Source of the DNA: Russula earlei
Taxonomy: Eukaryota; Basidiomycota; Agaricomycetes; Russulales; Russulaceae
Reading direction: 5' to 3'
Length of the DNA stretch: 64,000 bases
Assembly (NCBI GenBank): GCA_025769875.1
Contig: JAGFNK010000114.1
Coordinates: 1-64,000, forward strand
Shown piece by piece: positions 11,968-24,290 of the stretch. Each line of letters begins with the position of its first letter. Position 1 is the stretch's first letter. Below the pieces are notes generated by a model. That model saw only the letters and a program-made list of their open reading frames with translations. It had not been told where the DNA came from and did not search any database. The position numbers were made by a program, and so were the translations under genes.

Positions 11968-12577
11968 GACCCATCATCTCCTTATGACACTGAACTTTTT
12001 TGACCATAGTACAGATTTTGGGTAAGTTTCAACAAAGGAATTTGGCAGAGATACTTTTTTTTCATCTAAGGGTCCAACTCTTTTTGCATTCTGCATTGCT
12101 TTGAATCTTCAGGAAGACCTTCTTGTAGTGAGGATGCTCCTCAAACACTGCCTCACACAACATCCAGAGGTAGTCATTCTTCACAGCTGTGTTGCTTGGT
12201 TGCAACTTAGTTCCTGAGGCAGGAAAGAGACCTTGCTTGATAACAGCACTATTGGTGATTTTGGCAATCAGCAAGTGGCTGAGCTCATTCATCCACCTGT
12301 TAGGGTCAGTAAAGCCTGAGCTTAAACTGTGACATAAGGAAGGTACACACTCAATTCTGTGCTCATCATCATCTACAGGACTGGCCAGTGTTGCCTTCTT
12401 CCAGGAATTCATTTGTGGTGGAGGGACAACTTCATTGGGCTTCTTTGGGGCAGCTTGAGTGCATGTGGAGGGTTTTCTAGAGGCTGTGGTAGCTGTCTGG
12501 GCCATGTATAATGGCTTTTCAGTCTGTGTAGGATGTTTGAGTTCAAATGACAAGCAGGATGACAGAGCATGACTGTC

Positions 12578-13543
12578 TGTCATAAACCATTCTCCAGAGA
12601 GGGCCCTTGAAGGACCCTTCCTTATAAGAGGAAACCCAGCCTCTATGGTGTCACCCTGTTCACTCAAGCAAAACAGGTGAGTAGAGGTGTCCACAATATC
12701 GCGCGAGCATTGTCATGTGAGCAATTCTCGGCACAATCGACATACAGCAAGCCCCACTTAAAGGAAACCCTTTTAGCAATAAAAGACAATACTAGGACCT
12801 TCCTAGGGACCCTTTAGGACGACTATAAGTGCTCTACAATAGACACTAACACAGTACCAAAGACCCTGCAATGCGTTATTAGACTAACTCTAATAACCAT
12901 AGAACGAACTATAAGGCAATACTAGGGACCTTAATAGAAATATTAGGGTCGACTTTAAGGACCCTAATAGAACTATACAAGAGGCCTTATAGAATAACAC
13001 TATTCCACTAACCAGACTACAAGTCCTCAAATGACCAGCCCTAAACTAACTAACAGGAAACGAATCAGGTGTTTTGCACATGTACTAAAAGCAGTGAACA
13101 CATGGACAGTGAAGGCTCTTACTCATCAAAAGGAGCCTTCTTACTCAGCAGCTTACTGAGCATGACTGAGCATGCTCAGTAAGCGTACTCCGACTCCTTA
13201 CTCATCACTCCAAGGTGCTTGATAACAAGGTTATAACTTGTTCCCTATTTAGCAGTTCTCTTGTAGTATATAAGCACTCAATAAAGTAGCGGACAGTCCT
13301 CAGACTGTCCATTTGTTTACAGCACTCTCCATCCCTGGGATACTCCTTTAAGGACCGTCCCCTTGTGACTATCCTGGCCTCTTCTCTGCGTGACTGCTCT
13401 ACTCTCACAGTAACAGTACCTCTCTGGTATTTGTTACTACTCTGGACTCTACTCCTTGCCCATGCGGTCTTGGACGTCTATTGACTCGTCTTCGAGCTTA
13501 TCCCTCGCTCTTGAACTGGATAGTTTAACAGTGAGTCTTGACA
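12578..13543 (+). repeat. Solo LTR, family G3 (966 bp), TSD CTGTC
   Basis: Begins TGTCATAAACC and ends GAGTCTTGACA. An exact target duplication CTGTC occurs at 12573-12577 and 13544-13548. It is near-identical along its length to 14696-15658. A TATA-like TATATAAGC occurs near 13266. The Met that appears to open a minus-strand ORF here (12694) lies inside the LTR and is not a real start. Confidence 0.93.
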
Positions 13544-13849
13544 CTGTCCAAATGAGGGTGCAGGGGTAAAAGATGACTAGTATACTGGCTTTAAAAAATT
13601 ATCATAAAACTATTACATACAACATACAAGGTTGAATAATTGTGCTCAATAATCACAACTTGAATTGTTGACTCACCTCCAGAGGCAATTCAACAATTCA
13701 ATGATTATCACCAAAATCACAATTATCCAAGCTCAAAAATTGCCAAATAATCATCCAAATAATCATCCAAAAATTGCCTACATTGACTGCCCCTAATGAC
13801 TTAACTCTGTACATATCAGAGCCAAGATTACCATGGCTACATGCTTAAC

Positions 13850-14200
13850 AGAAGTGTCCAAGACACTCAAGTTAGAGAATCAAGCTTGGGACCATGCAAT
13901 TAACTTGAAACCTAAAGCCACATGATGAGACTGTGGAGTTTACTGCCTAATGTCAAAAGAACAGGTGGCCTTGAAAGAATATTTGGACAAAAACCTATGA
14001 TGAGGTACCATATGACTGTCAACCACACCCATTGCTGGCCCTTTCTTCTTTGTAGAAAAGAAAGGAGGATCACTATGACCAGTACAGGACTACAGAACCC
14101 TAAATGAGACAACAATTAAAGATGTTTACCCATTTCCATTTATCCTCAACCTCATTGACAGATTAGCTGATGCTACATACTTAGTGTATCACATGGGTTG
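13850..14200 (+). pseudogene. Ty3/gypsy reverse-transcriptase fragment
   Basis: The + strand reads TPIAGPFFFVEKKGGSL, a stop, then PVQDYRTLNETTIKDVYPFP and LIDRLADATY, the start of a gypsy reverse-transcriptase domain. The Arg expected in the usual SLRPVQDYR motif is TGA, consistent with CGA turned into TGA by deamination. No catalytic YxDD part follows; the match ends at about 14180. It is an isolated relic, unlinked to the flanking G3 solo LTRs. Confidence 0.75.
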
Positions 14201-14389
14201 TACTGCAGGTGATTTTGTGTGATACTGTACCTGTACCTGCCAATACCATACCTGTTCTAACACCTTACCCTTGGGTACAGGTCTAACCCTTGGTTTTTAT
14301 TCTATTCCCATGGTTTCAATGCACTGCAGTCATACTACGGTACCGCACATAACACCACAGGTATAGTCCATGGTGAAAAAGCTACAAAG

Positions 14390-14695
14390 GGTGTGACTTG
14401 CACATCACTCATGCTGTCATCTTGCAGACTTGGCAACAAGGTCTTCACCACTGCAGGTGGTGGCAGCACATGTGGATGAGGGCATACATGTGGGCAGGGA
14501 TGTGATGGAAGGGGTGGTGTAGTGCAGTGTGGTGCTTGTGTTGACAACTTGCACTTTGCTCATGCTGTTGTCTTGCAGGCATGGCGACAAGGTATTTGCC
14601 ACTGCAGGTGGTGGCAGCACATGTAGATGAGGGCATACATGTGGGCAGGGACAAAGTCTTTGCCACTGCAGGTGGTGGCACCATGCATGGGTGAG
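14390..14695. repeat. Minisatellite, left half (about 150-bp unit)
   Basis: Direct repeats share the core GGTGGTGGCAGCACATGT followed by ATGAGGGCATACATGTGGGC. Copies start at about 14457 and 14608, with a truncated one at 14671. The array is cut at 14695 by a G3 solo LTR and resumes at 15659. Reverse-strand readings are His/Pro/Cys-rich, but the unit length is not a multiple of three, so it is not a protein repeat. Confidence 0.7.
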
Positions 14696-15658
14696 TGTCA
14701 TGAACCATTCTCTGGAGAGGGCCCTTGAAGGACCCTTCCTTATAGGAGGAAACCCAGCCTCTATGGTGTCACCCTGTTCACACGAGCAAAAGGGGTGAGG
14801 AGAGGTGTCCACAATATCGCGCGTGCATTGTTGCGCAAGCGATTCTCGGCACAATCAACATACAGCAAGCCCCACTTAAAGGCAACCCTTCTAGCAACAA
14901 AAGACAGTATTAGGGCCTTCCTAAGGACCCTTTGGAACGACCCTAGGAGCTCTACAATAGGCACTAACCTAGTATCAAAAGCCCTACAACGCGTTATTAG
15001 ACCAACTCTAATAACTATAGAACGAACTATAAGGCAATACTAAGGACCTTAATAGAAGTATTAGGGTCGACTCTAGGGACCCTAATAGAACTATATAAGG
15101 GCCTTAATAAGATAACACTATTCCCTAACCAAACTACAAGTCCTCAAATGACCGGCCCTAAACTAACTAACAGGAAATGAATCAGGTGCTTGCACGTGCA
15201 CTAAAGCAGTTAACATGTGGACAATGGAAGCTCTTACTCATCAAGAGAAGCCTTCTTACTCAGCAGCTTACTGAGCATGACTGAGCATGCTCAGTAAGCA
15301 TCCTCCGACTTCTTACTCATCACTCTATTGTGCTTGATAACAAGGTTATGACTTGTTCCCTATTTAGCAGTTCTCTTGTAGTATATAAGCGCTCAATAAA
15401 GTAGCGGACAGTCCTCAGACTGTCCATTTGTTTATGGCACTCTCCATCCCTGGGATACTCCTTTAAGGACTGTCCCCTTGTGACTATCCTGGCCTCTTCT
15501 CTGCGTAACTGATCTACTCTCACAGTAACAATACCTCTCTGGTATTTGTTACTACTCTGGACTCTACTCCTTGCCCACGCGATCTTGGATGTCTATCGAC
15601 TCGTCTTCGAGCTTATCCCTCGCTCTTGAACTGGATAGTTCAACAGTGAGTCTTGACA
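14696..15658 (+). repeat. Solo LTR, family G3 (963 bp), TSD GTGAG
   Basis: Begins TGTCATGAACC and ends GAGTCTTGACA. An exact target duplication GTGAG occurs at 14691-14695 and 15659-15663. It is closely similar to 12578-13543. The insertion splits the minisatellite. Confidence 0.93.
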
Positions 15659-15910
15659 GTGAGGGTGTACATGTGGGTTGGAATGCGATGGAAGGGGTGG
15701 TGCATTGCAGCATGGTGCTTGTGTCAACAGCTTGTGCATTGCTTGTGCTGTCATCTTGTGGGTGTGGCAACAAGGTCTTTGCCACTGTAGGTGGTGGCAG
15801 CACATGTGGATGAGGGCATACATGTGGGCAGGGATGTGATGGAAGGGGTGGTGCAGTGCAGTGTGGTGCTTGCATCAATGGCTTCTCCTGTGGCAACATC
15901 ATGGTGGTGG
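15659..15910. repeat. Minisatellite, right half
   Basis: Continues the array of 14390-14695 after the solo LTR: a partial unit from 15659 (GTGAGGGTGTACATGTGGG) and a full unit from about 15791. The array fades into unique sequence near 15910. Confidence 0.65.
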
Positions 15911-16082
15911 GGTCTGATCTTTCTGTGGGGTGGCATTGTGGCATCTGCTTCTCTGAGGTGGTGGTGTGCTCTTTATTTTCTGGTTATCTGTGCATTCTTT
16001 TTTGGCTGTGGGAGGTGGTGTGACAGCCAGAGACAGAAGTGAGAGGGCAGTGTGGTCAGGAGGTGGAGGCATAGGTGGTTAG

Positions 16083-16563
16083 TGTTGAGATCTGCACTGC
16101 TCAGAGTCTCAGGTGCATTGTGATATGATCACAACTTGGATGCATTGACACATCAGATCACCCAGACCAGGCATCACCGGCTCAGCTCATACACTGCAGC
16201 ATGCATTAGTTACACTGATAGAGTGATTTAGGACAATTGGTAGCTACTTACAACTGATCCTTGGACTTACTTAGTGATCTGTGATGGTAGTTAGCTGTAC
16301 TGCATCCAGTGGCAGTCTCAGGTACTTAAGAACACCACAAAGTACATAGATCACCTCAGTTTTGTGTCAACCAAACTGAAGTGAATATTTACACTATGAT
16401 ATCCTATCTCACAGTACTGATGACACGTTGTAGTTATTGTCTGATAGGTACATTATTTATATCAGTTTTGTGTCAACCAAACTGAACTATTGTCTGATAG
16501 ATCTGCCTGTGATCTTATCATCTGCTGCTATCTAATCACACACACTGTGTCTAATCTTCAACA
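16083..16563 (+). repeat. Solo LTR, family G2 (481 bp), TSD GTTAG
   Basis: Begins TGTTGAGATC and ends AATCTTCAACA. An exact target duplication GTTAG occurs at 16078-16082 and 16564-16568. It contains an internal near-duplication: CAGTTTTGTGTCAACCAAAC occurs at about 16354 and again at about 16463, each followed by a copy of the TATTGTCTGATAG motif. This accounts for its extra length over 7472-7912. Confidence 0.92.
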
Positions 16564-16568
16564 GTTAG

Positions 16569-18284
16569 AGTGAGTTCATAGACAGAGACATAGATGGCAA
16601 GGACTCAAGAAGGAAGGCTGGAGGCAAGACAGCATGTGGAAAGGAAAAGGATGGCAATGTAAGCAAAGGTGGGATGGGGCTGAGAGGTGCAGAGGGAATT
16701 GAGATGGTGGTTGCAGGACTGACTGAGACTGGGGTGGCAGTGGGCATCATTCGAGTTCTTCACACCATTGTTTGCCATCCTGACAAGCCCACAATGGGCA
16801 AAGTGCAGATGCAGGTGGACCTAATCCTTGAATGGCTCTGTTTTGTCACACACTGCCCTGCCAAAAATACACAACTGATGAGAAAGGAGAGTCAAGCAAA
16901 AAGCAACCAGCTGCACATGCACCTCCAAAGAAGGATTCTCCCCCAGAGCCCATGCCCATCCTGTCACCCATCTGGATGAGGAAATTGGGGACCACCCTTT
17001 ATTTTTTTTTGGTGGTTGGGAGAGGTTGGTAGGTGTCATGTGAGTCCAAAGAACATAAATGTGGAGAGCAAGATGGGGGTGAGGTTTACTGACCAATGAA
17101 AGATGATGCCATCATAATAGTAGTGTAGTGAGCCAAACCAGGGCACGCAGAGTTCATAAGGCTGGATGGTAATCTGGGATGGTTGTCTTCAAGCCAAGAG
17201 CAAGCTAAAGAGAGGGAGGAAGAGAGAAGAGAAGAGCTAGTGGGTGTATGGTATGTGTAGTTGTTCAAGTTCCAGGGAGAGGCAAATGTCAAAGAAAGAG
17301 AAGGGAGATCTTATACCACTCCACTGTACTATTACAGAGTAGCTAAGAGTTTTATATACAGGAAGGATGTCCTAAGGATAAAAGGCATGAAAGGGGGAGG
17401 AAATGGTGAAAGGGATTGAGAGGCATGAAAGGGAATTCAAGATTGGTCAAGATGGTCGAGGCCATGGTGAAAGGCCTGAGACACAAACATGTTGCATGTG
17501 CCAGGGTGTGATGTGCAAGCATGGTGGGTGGTGAGGGCTGGGCAATGCAATTGAGGTCTAGATGTCAGGCATGAGGTGGCTTGTGGTGTGGTGAGGGCTG
17601 AGGACAAGACACAAGGAAGGTGAGGTGTGGGAGGAGGCCAAGCGTCACACATTGCATGTGGTCCACACATGGTTCCAAGGCCAGCAATATGGCTCACCTT
17701 ACAATAGCCTTCTTTTTTTTTGGTTTTTATTGACCATGTGCAAAGCAATCATCAATTGGAGCCCACACAGATGAGAGATCTGGCCCCTTGCATGCATACC
17801 TTCCATGGCCAGTGCAATGAAATTCCAGCATGCTCTTGGTGCTTCCTCCCAGTCACACATATGAAGTCTTGATGAGCTAGCCACAAATCCTTGGAGCTCC
17901 TGGTCATAGTAGTGGTCTAGCAGCATAGGAGGCTGAACATAAGATGGAAGGGGCACAGCAGTACATGTCACAAAACCCACTCATACCCATGACACCACCA
18001 AACAGGTTGTGGTATGCCATAGGTGTGAAATCTTTGTAACTGTACCTGTACCTGTAAAACCTGCAAGCAAAACACCATGGGTTAGCATGTACCTGTGTTA
18101 TACACTAGAAGATTCTTAACAACAGCAAGGGCCTTTTATTGGCTGAGGAAGAGCTCAGTATGTGCAATGAAGATGATGCATGGGCTATGTGACTTTGTTC
18201 ATTCCTTTACATGTAGTATCATGTTCTCTTGTTCAAATCTAGTATACAGTAATGATATGTCTTGTTATGTACATGTGTACAGTT
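16569..18284. other. Gene-free repetitive stretch, no recognised element
   Basis: No protein family is recognisable. Short open frames exist on + (16674-16979) and - (17699-17980 and 17437-17748), with Pro/Ser/His-rich or CACATG-rich composition, and I do not trust them as genes. The stretch is CpG-poor like the rest of the left block and is probably more decayed transposon sequence. Confidence 0.4.
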
Positions 18285-18425
18285 GCAACTGGTTCCAACC
18301 AGTTGCAAGCTGACAACAACTGGTCACCAACCAGTTGACCACAGTTGTGGTCACAGTTGGTGAGATTTTGTAGGTGAGACAACCAGTTGTGGTTGTGGTT
18401 GCAGCCAAAAGGGGCTGTGACCACA
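18285..18425. repeat. Cluster of CAACTGGTT/AACCAGTTG inverted repeats
   Basis: Within about 140 bp the 9-mer AACCAGTTG or its complement recurs at least five times, including the near-perfect hairpin CAACTGGTTCCAACCAGTTG at 18289-18308 and CAACTGGT...AACCAGTTG at about 18319-18339. Looser TGTGGTTGTGG repeats follow. No flanking coding sequence explains it. Confidence 0.6.
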
Positions 18426-19138
18426 ACCTGACCAGACCTTCAAAGACTATTTTGCACTCATATCAGCACCCAAAAATTGACATGTCAAGAACTGAATATT
18501 AGGCTCCCATATGTTAGCTGCACCTAGATACAGTATATAAGGTTCTACTGTCACAGTTTCAAGGCAATCTGTTGAGAAACTGTTGAGATATAACAGTTTT
18601 CATTTTGCACTGAAATGACATCCAAAAATGGCAATTGCAAGGTCAGGTGAAAATGACAATAAGAACCTTGTTCTCTAAGTGAACTCAGAACTACCCATCT
18701 AGTACAGTAAGGAAAACAGTTATTTGGGTCACTGTATCATAGATGACTGATGCATGTAACTGAGTTGTATCAGTATCATAAGTACTCAGTGATGCTACTG
18801 AGTTGATATGTACAAGCTAAGATTATCATTATTCAGATCTAATAACCAGATCTAACAAAGTACTTGAAAGCAGCTGAGGTGCTCCATATGAACCAGTCCT
18901 TTGGAGCTGGATTGCTCCACTAGAGCATCTTATCTCAACACCTGATGGGGGCTTCACAGATTGGCCATGACAGAGGTCCTGCCAAGCGATAAAAATCGAT
19001 AAAAGCCAATGCCTGCGGAGCCAATTCAGTTCTCTCCAGCTGTGCTCCCATCCGTTTCATACCTGGTACTGGTTACCAACGGTCTTTCTACATTTTCTCC
19101 ACCGCCATCTTGTCCCTGCTTTGCCACTCATAATAACA
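18426..19138. other. Boundary between transposon block and gene-rich region
   Basis: No gene is recognised. The text changes from AT-rich and CpG-poor to CpG-containing, CT-rich sequence at about 18,980-19,000. CT-rich runs just before 19139 resemble fungal promoter sequence. Confidence 0.4.
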
Positions 19139-19270
19139 ATGCATACGTCCACGCTTTATGCCATTCTCTGCCTCGCTGTTGGCGTTGCTCCGTCCTTTGC
19201 GCTTCCTTCAGGAGGGTGTGCCAGCTTTGTCGAATTCTCTCCCATCCCTCAAGTTGACTTTTTTTCGTAG
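19139..19270 (+). CDS. Possible short secreted-protein 5' exon
   Basis: ATG at 19139 opens a 43-codon frame beginning MHTSTLYAILCLAVGVAPSF, which has the shape of a signal peptide (short N-region, hydrophobic core, Ala-rich cleavage region ending FA-LPSGG). A CT-rich leader precedes it. The frame stops at 19268-19270, just after a T-run. The rest may follow an intron starting GTTGAC at about 19256, but I could not choose a convincing second exon. The product is unknown, and it may be a broken small secreted protein at the edge of the transposon block. Confidence 0.3.
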   Translation: MHTSTLYAILCLAVGVAPSFALPSGGCASFVEFSPIPQVDFFS

Positions 19271-20706
19271 TTCTGCTCTCCACGACCACGGCCCAAAAAA
19301 AAAAGAACTCAAAGTCCCGACCGGCGAAGGAGTGCAACTGGACCTCGACAATGAAGTGCCCCTTGCCGATGGAGAATGGCCTCCCAAACGAAACGGCCCG
19401 ACTTATTTGACCAATCCAGCACGGGGAGAAAAAGGAAGAGCCCCCCCAAAAACGATAACAATTCACCGAAAAGGCCCCGGAACAGGGGCCGACCAAAAGT
19501 TGACCCAAAACCTGTCGTCCAGTGGTTAAGACCACCAAAACCACCAAAACCGTAAAACACCGGTAATCTATCGTTTTCCTTGTGGTCGATCGTAGTGAGC
19601 GAGAAATGAATCTATGTGCCACTTCCTTCGGAGGCAAGTATGCTGCTAAACTATGTGTACTGAGGTTGAATAAGATGGTGCAGAATTTGGGCACGCATAG
19701 ATGAAAGAGAAGAAAGACAGCAATTGAATACCAACCAACTCGAGCGCTGTAGCTGCTTATAAAACTATACTATGGGCTTCGTAACTGTGCTCTGAACTAG
19801 TGAACTAGATGCTGTACCAGTAGGTAGTTCATTGTGATCGAAAGTGAGACATAGTATATATACGAATTTGTAACTAACACTCATACCGTCACATACGGTG
19901 TGCGACCCAGACCAGAAACTCGAAGAACCTCGGGCGAAGAAGAGGAGAGAAATTAAAGACCAACCTCGCATTCCTAGGTAGCTACCAAGAGGGTTACCCA
20001 CCCAGACTTCCGGAACGAACAAAGTGCGAAGGGGGTGGGCAAATGATAACGTTGGAGCGGATGCTGTTCGCCCAAATAATAATATATTTCCATCGGAGTT
20101 GAAACCCCAATGGAATGGAATGGACATGAAGTGAAGTGAAAGTTCCGTACCTCACGAGCCAACAATCCACCTCTGATCCTCCAGAACAGTGTGAATCTAC
20201 CAAACTTGGGATCGTGCCTCACAACTTGTGAAGGCCAGTCCGTCAGGTTCCCTGGAGAGATTTGACAAATGACAAGTCGCCCCCGGCCGGCGTCAACACA
20301 CCGAACTGGAAGAAGTGAGACACAGCGAGAAGCAGAGACAACTCTGCTACCAGCAAAGAAGTCTGGGACGTTTGAATCAGAGAGACTGCTGACCAAGGTG
20401 TTGGCACCCGCCCACCAATCCTCCATTATTTTATGTAGACTGGATCCGCCCGCTCATACCAGCAAAACACCTTTTTGATTCTTCTCCAAAGATAATGGGA
20501 TAAGTGATAGGCCATACGCAACAAGGGGTATCAAGTAATATAAGAACACGAGAGGCCAAATCTGATCCGACATCAGCGTTGAAAACGAAGTGGCACTTGG
20601 TACAGCAGTACGATGACCTCGGCGATGCTTACAATACAGATACTACAATTATGGGAACGTAGCGTGAATCGCAGGATCAGTCACAAGCCCTGTCCAGTAA
20701 GTGAAC
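19271..20706. other. Intergenic stretch without a convincing gene
   Basis: Open frames of 100-190 codons occur on the minus strand (19128-19694, 19765-20127, 19974-20426), but their composition (Phe runs opposite a poly-A tract, Trp/Arg/Ser bias) and lack of splice logic argue against them. A segment near 19503-19570 (GTCGTCCAGTGGTTAAGAC) looks like the 5' half of a tRNA but has no T-arm. Confidence 0.4.
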
Positions 20707-22471
20707 CTAGTCGAGTGTCTTCACAGAAGCTGTGGAAGTCTCGGTGATCTCGGGAGGACCACTAGATCCAGGCTCACGTGTGGGAGTAGGGGGTTGTTGA
20801 TCGCTGCCTTCCACGGTATCGCCGCTGGTAGAAGGCAGTAAATGAGGCGAAGTGGAGTCGCCACGCAGCGAGGCTGGGCCGTTCTGCACCGTCTCCGGAG
20901 AGAAGGGAAGGACTCGAAAGCAACTCATTTGAATGAGCATCAACTGATGATTCGTCTTCCTCGGTTCCGGAGACGCCCACACTCATCTGACCCGTCTTGA
21001 CGCTTAAGGAGCGAATGCTCCTCTCTTTGATCACAGCAGGTATTCCGGAGCTTGCTCCAACTGTGATGCCATTTCCAAGGCGCGCACTCCATCCACTGGC
21101 CTCACTTTCCCAACTGCTTCTCCTCGAACTACGAGGTCTGAGTGCGCGAACGCTGGCATCAAAGTCTCGATCACCTTCTACATCCAGATCATCCCCGAGG
21201 ATGATATGACTTGAGCGATCTTCGGCACCGACTCGACTCCCACCAAACTGGGAAAAATGCGAGAATGATGTGGCATCATTGGTACCTCCCAATGCACCCA
21301 GCCGGGCACCAGGAATGCCAAATGCAGAGGAAGCGAGAGTAAGGACCGATGCGTTATCAAGGGGAGGAGACAAAGGGCGAGGATTGTTACGGGGGTGGTG
21401 TGTGGTGTGTTGTGGTGCTTGAATAGGATGCGTGTCGAATCGAATAGATGTTGAGTACGAGGAAGATGGCGAAGGAGGAAGAGCAGAGAATGATATAGAA
21501 CCACCCGCAGGGCCACCTGGATATAAATGAGTAGGAATCCTGGCGGGCGTCAGGGGAGTAAGAGGAGCCTGGGCAATATGGGCCATCCCGCCGTTCAGGT
21601 CCACGCTCAACAAGGTTGTAGGTTGGGTGCTAGCTGCTATACTTCGAAAAGTCCGTGGATTCGAGAGATAAGAGGAGGACGAGTGGGAGGGGGAGGGGGA
21701 AGGGGGCGAACTCGGAGGAAGGGGTCGCAGAGATGCGTCTTCGTCGGCTTCAAGATTGCTCGTCGGGGACCACATTGAGTCACGAGCGAAGGAAGAACGG
21801 TATGTCGAGACGTCTCCGCGACCCTCTGCGTCCTCTGCAACACTCGTCGTGTCATTGACGTTCACGGGAACTGCTGCGGACCTCGAAGGAAAACTGCTGG
21901 GGGGTACCTGGCTGAGCCTCCTGATTTCGCGTTCTGAGCTCAACCGTCCTCGTAAAGGGGTTGTCTGAACGCGACTCAGTTCTCTAGACCCGTCAGTAAC
22001 TCCGGAACGCCGTTTTTCCCTCGTCGATGCACCACCACGGTCACCGTTTACTACTCGGGCGTGGGACAAATCCGAGGCACGGCGAGTCCTGCCTGTCCCT
22101 CCAAGTTTTCGCTGGAACCAGTCAAGGATAGGTTTGCTGGAACGACGCCCCAGTTTCTTGGACTGGGAGGAGTGCCCTTGGATAGGGGGGTTCTGAGGTC
22201 TGATCTCGCCTAGGGGGGCACGTTTTGGTGGTAGGGGTGGCTCCTCTTTCGAATGGTGGCCTCTTGTCATGGTTGAGGAATTGCTGGAAGGCAGTGTTGG
22301 AATCACAGGCGGAAAAGATGCACGAGATCTATGGATATTCTCTGGAAACATCGTGGTTTGTGGAAGAGACATGTCTGGGAGGAAAGGAGGCAAGGCAACA
22401 ATGTGCACTATTCGGCCAGTGGCCACGCAACGATACCCAAGGACCGTGAGAAATGTTACGTGACTACGCAT
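20707..22471 (-). CDS. Ser/Pro/Arg-rich orphan protein, two exons
   Basis: Long minus-strand frame of low-complexity Ser/Pro/Arg-rich protein; no known domain is recognised. The uninterrupted frame would end with an unnatural basic tail. Removing a 40-nt intron with GT/AG ends (20825-20864) instead joins 22471-20865 to 20824-20707 and yields a Pro/Thr/Glu-rich tail ending SVKTLD. The start is uncertain: Met codons at 22471, 22372 and 22270 are possible, and the first lies only 25 bp from the end of LYS12, so a later one or an unseen 5' exon is more likely. The N-terminal part has PPLPPKR, an SH3-ligand-like motif. It is probably a disordered regulatory or cytoskeletal protein; that is inference only. 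Confidence 0.6.
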
Positions 22472-22496
22472 TAATCAGCGTGCTACGGGCCTTAGT

Positions 22497-24120
<1,624 letters not shown>

Positions 24121-24290
24121 GCTCGCTTTTGTCGGACAGACGGTGCGTGTCCGCCAGGTCAAAGCCGGTGTGAAAATTCGCGCCAAATTACGACAACGTG
24201 ACCCACGCTCATTTAAATTTAGACGCGAGTCGCGTCGCGCGTAATAATAAAGTTTATCGAGCCCTCCTGCCGCGGCCACATTCAACGCAA

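Larger units (their letters stand above)
10796..13700 (-). pseudogene. Unknown repetitive ORF family, broken by two solo LTRs
   Basis: Minus-strand pieces read as one protein-like series. From about 12577 down to 12062 there is a Ser/Thr/Pro-rich segment, then a helical region (KNDYLWMLCEAVFEEHPHYK). From 11488 down to about 11099 comes an acidic and basic low-complexity part (SIKKMKKNSPLPGKSNPAP). From about 11090 down to 10796 comes a Lys/Glu/Ala-rich coiled coil (KAKAAIKMKKQKLKAQYVLE). Solo LTRs sit at 11598-11967 and 12578-13543, and the reading may continue beyond 13544. I do not recognise the family. The coiled-coil tail resembles accessory ORFs of mushroom DNA transposons, but that is inference. 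Confidence 0.4.

Noticed and set aside
12688..13543. LTR start initially placed at TGTCCACAATATC
   Set aside because: No target duplication there; moving the start to 12578 (TGTCATAAACC) gives the exact CTGTC pair. The same correction moved 14806 to 14696.
14417..14854. His/Pro/Cys-rich minus-strand ORFs in the minisatellite
   Set aside because: Unit length is about 150 bp and not divisible by three; frames are by-products of the repeat and LTR.
14696..15658. Paired G3 LTRs (12578 and 14696) as the two LTRs of one element
   Set aside because: Each has its own, different target duplication, so they are two independent solo LTRs; the RT relic between them is not their internal region.
19500..19570. 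tRNA-like GTCGTCCAGTGGTTAAGAC
   Set aside because: Looks like a tRNA D-arm, but no T-arm or acceptor stem closes it.
19128..19694. 188-codon minus-strand ORF
   Set aside because: Contains a Phe run opposite an A-tract, has no domain and overlaps the signal-peptide frame; not credible.
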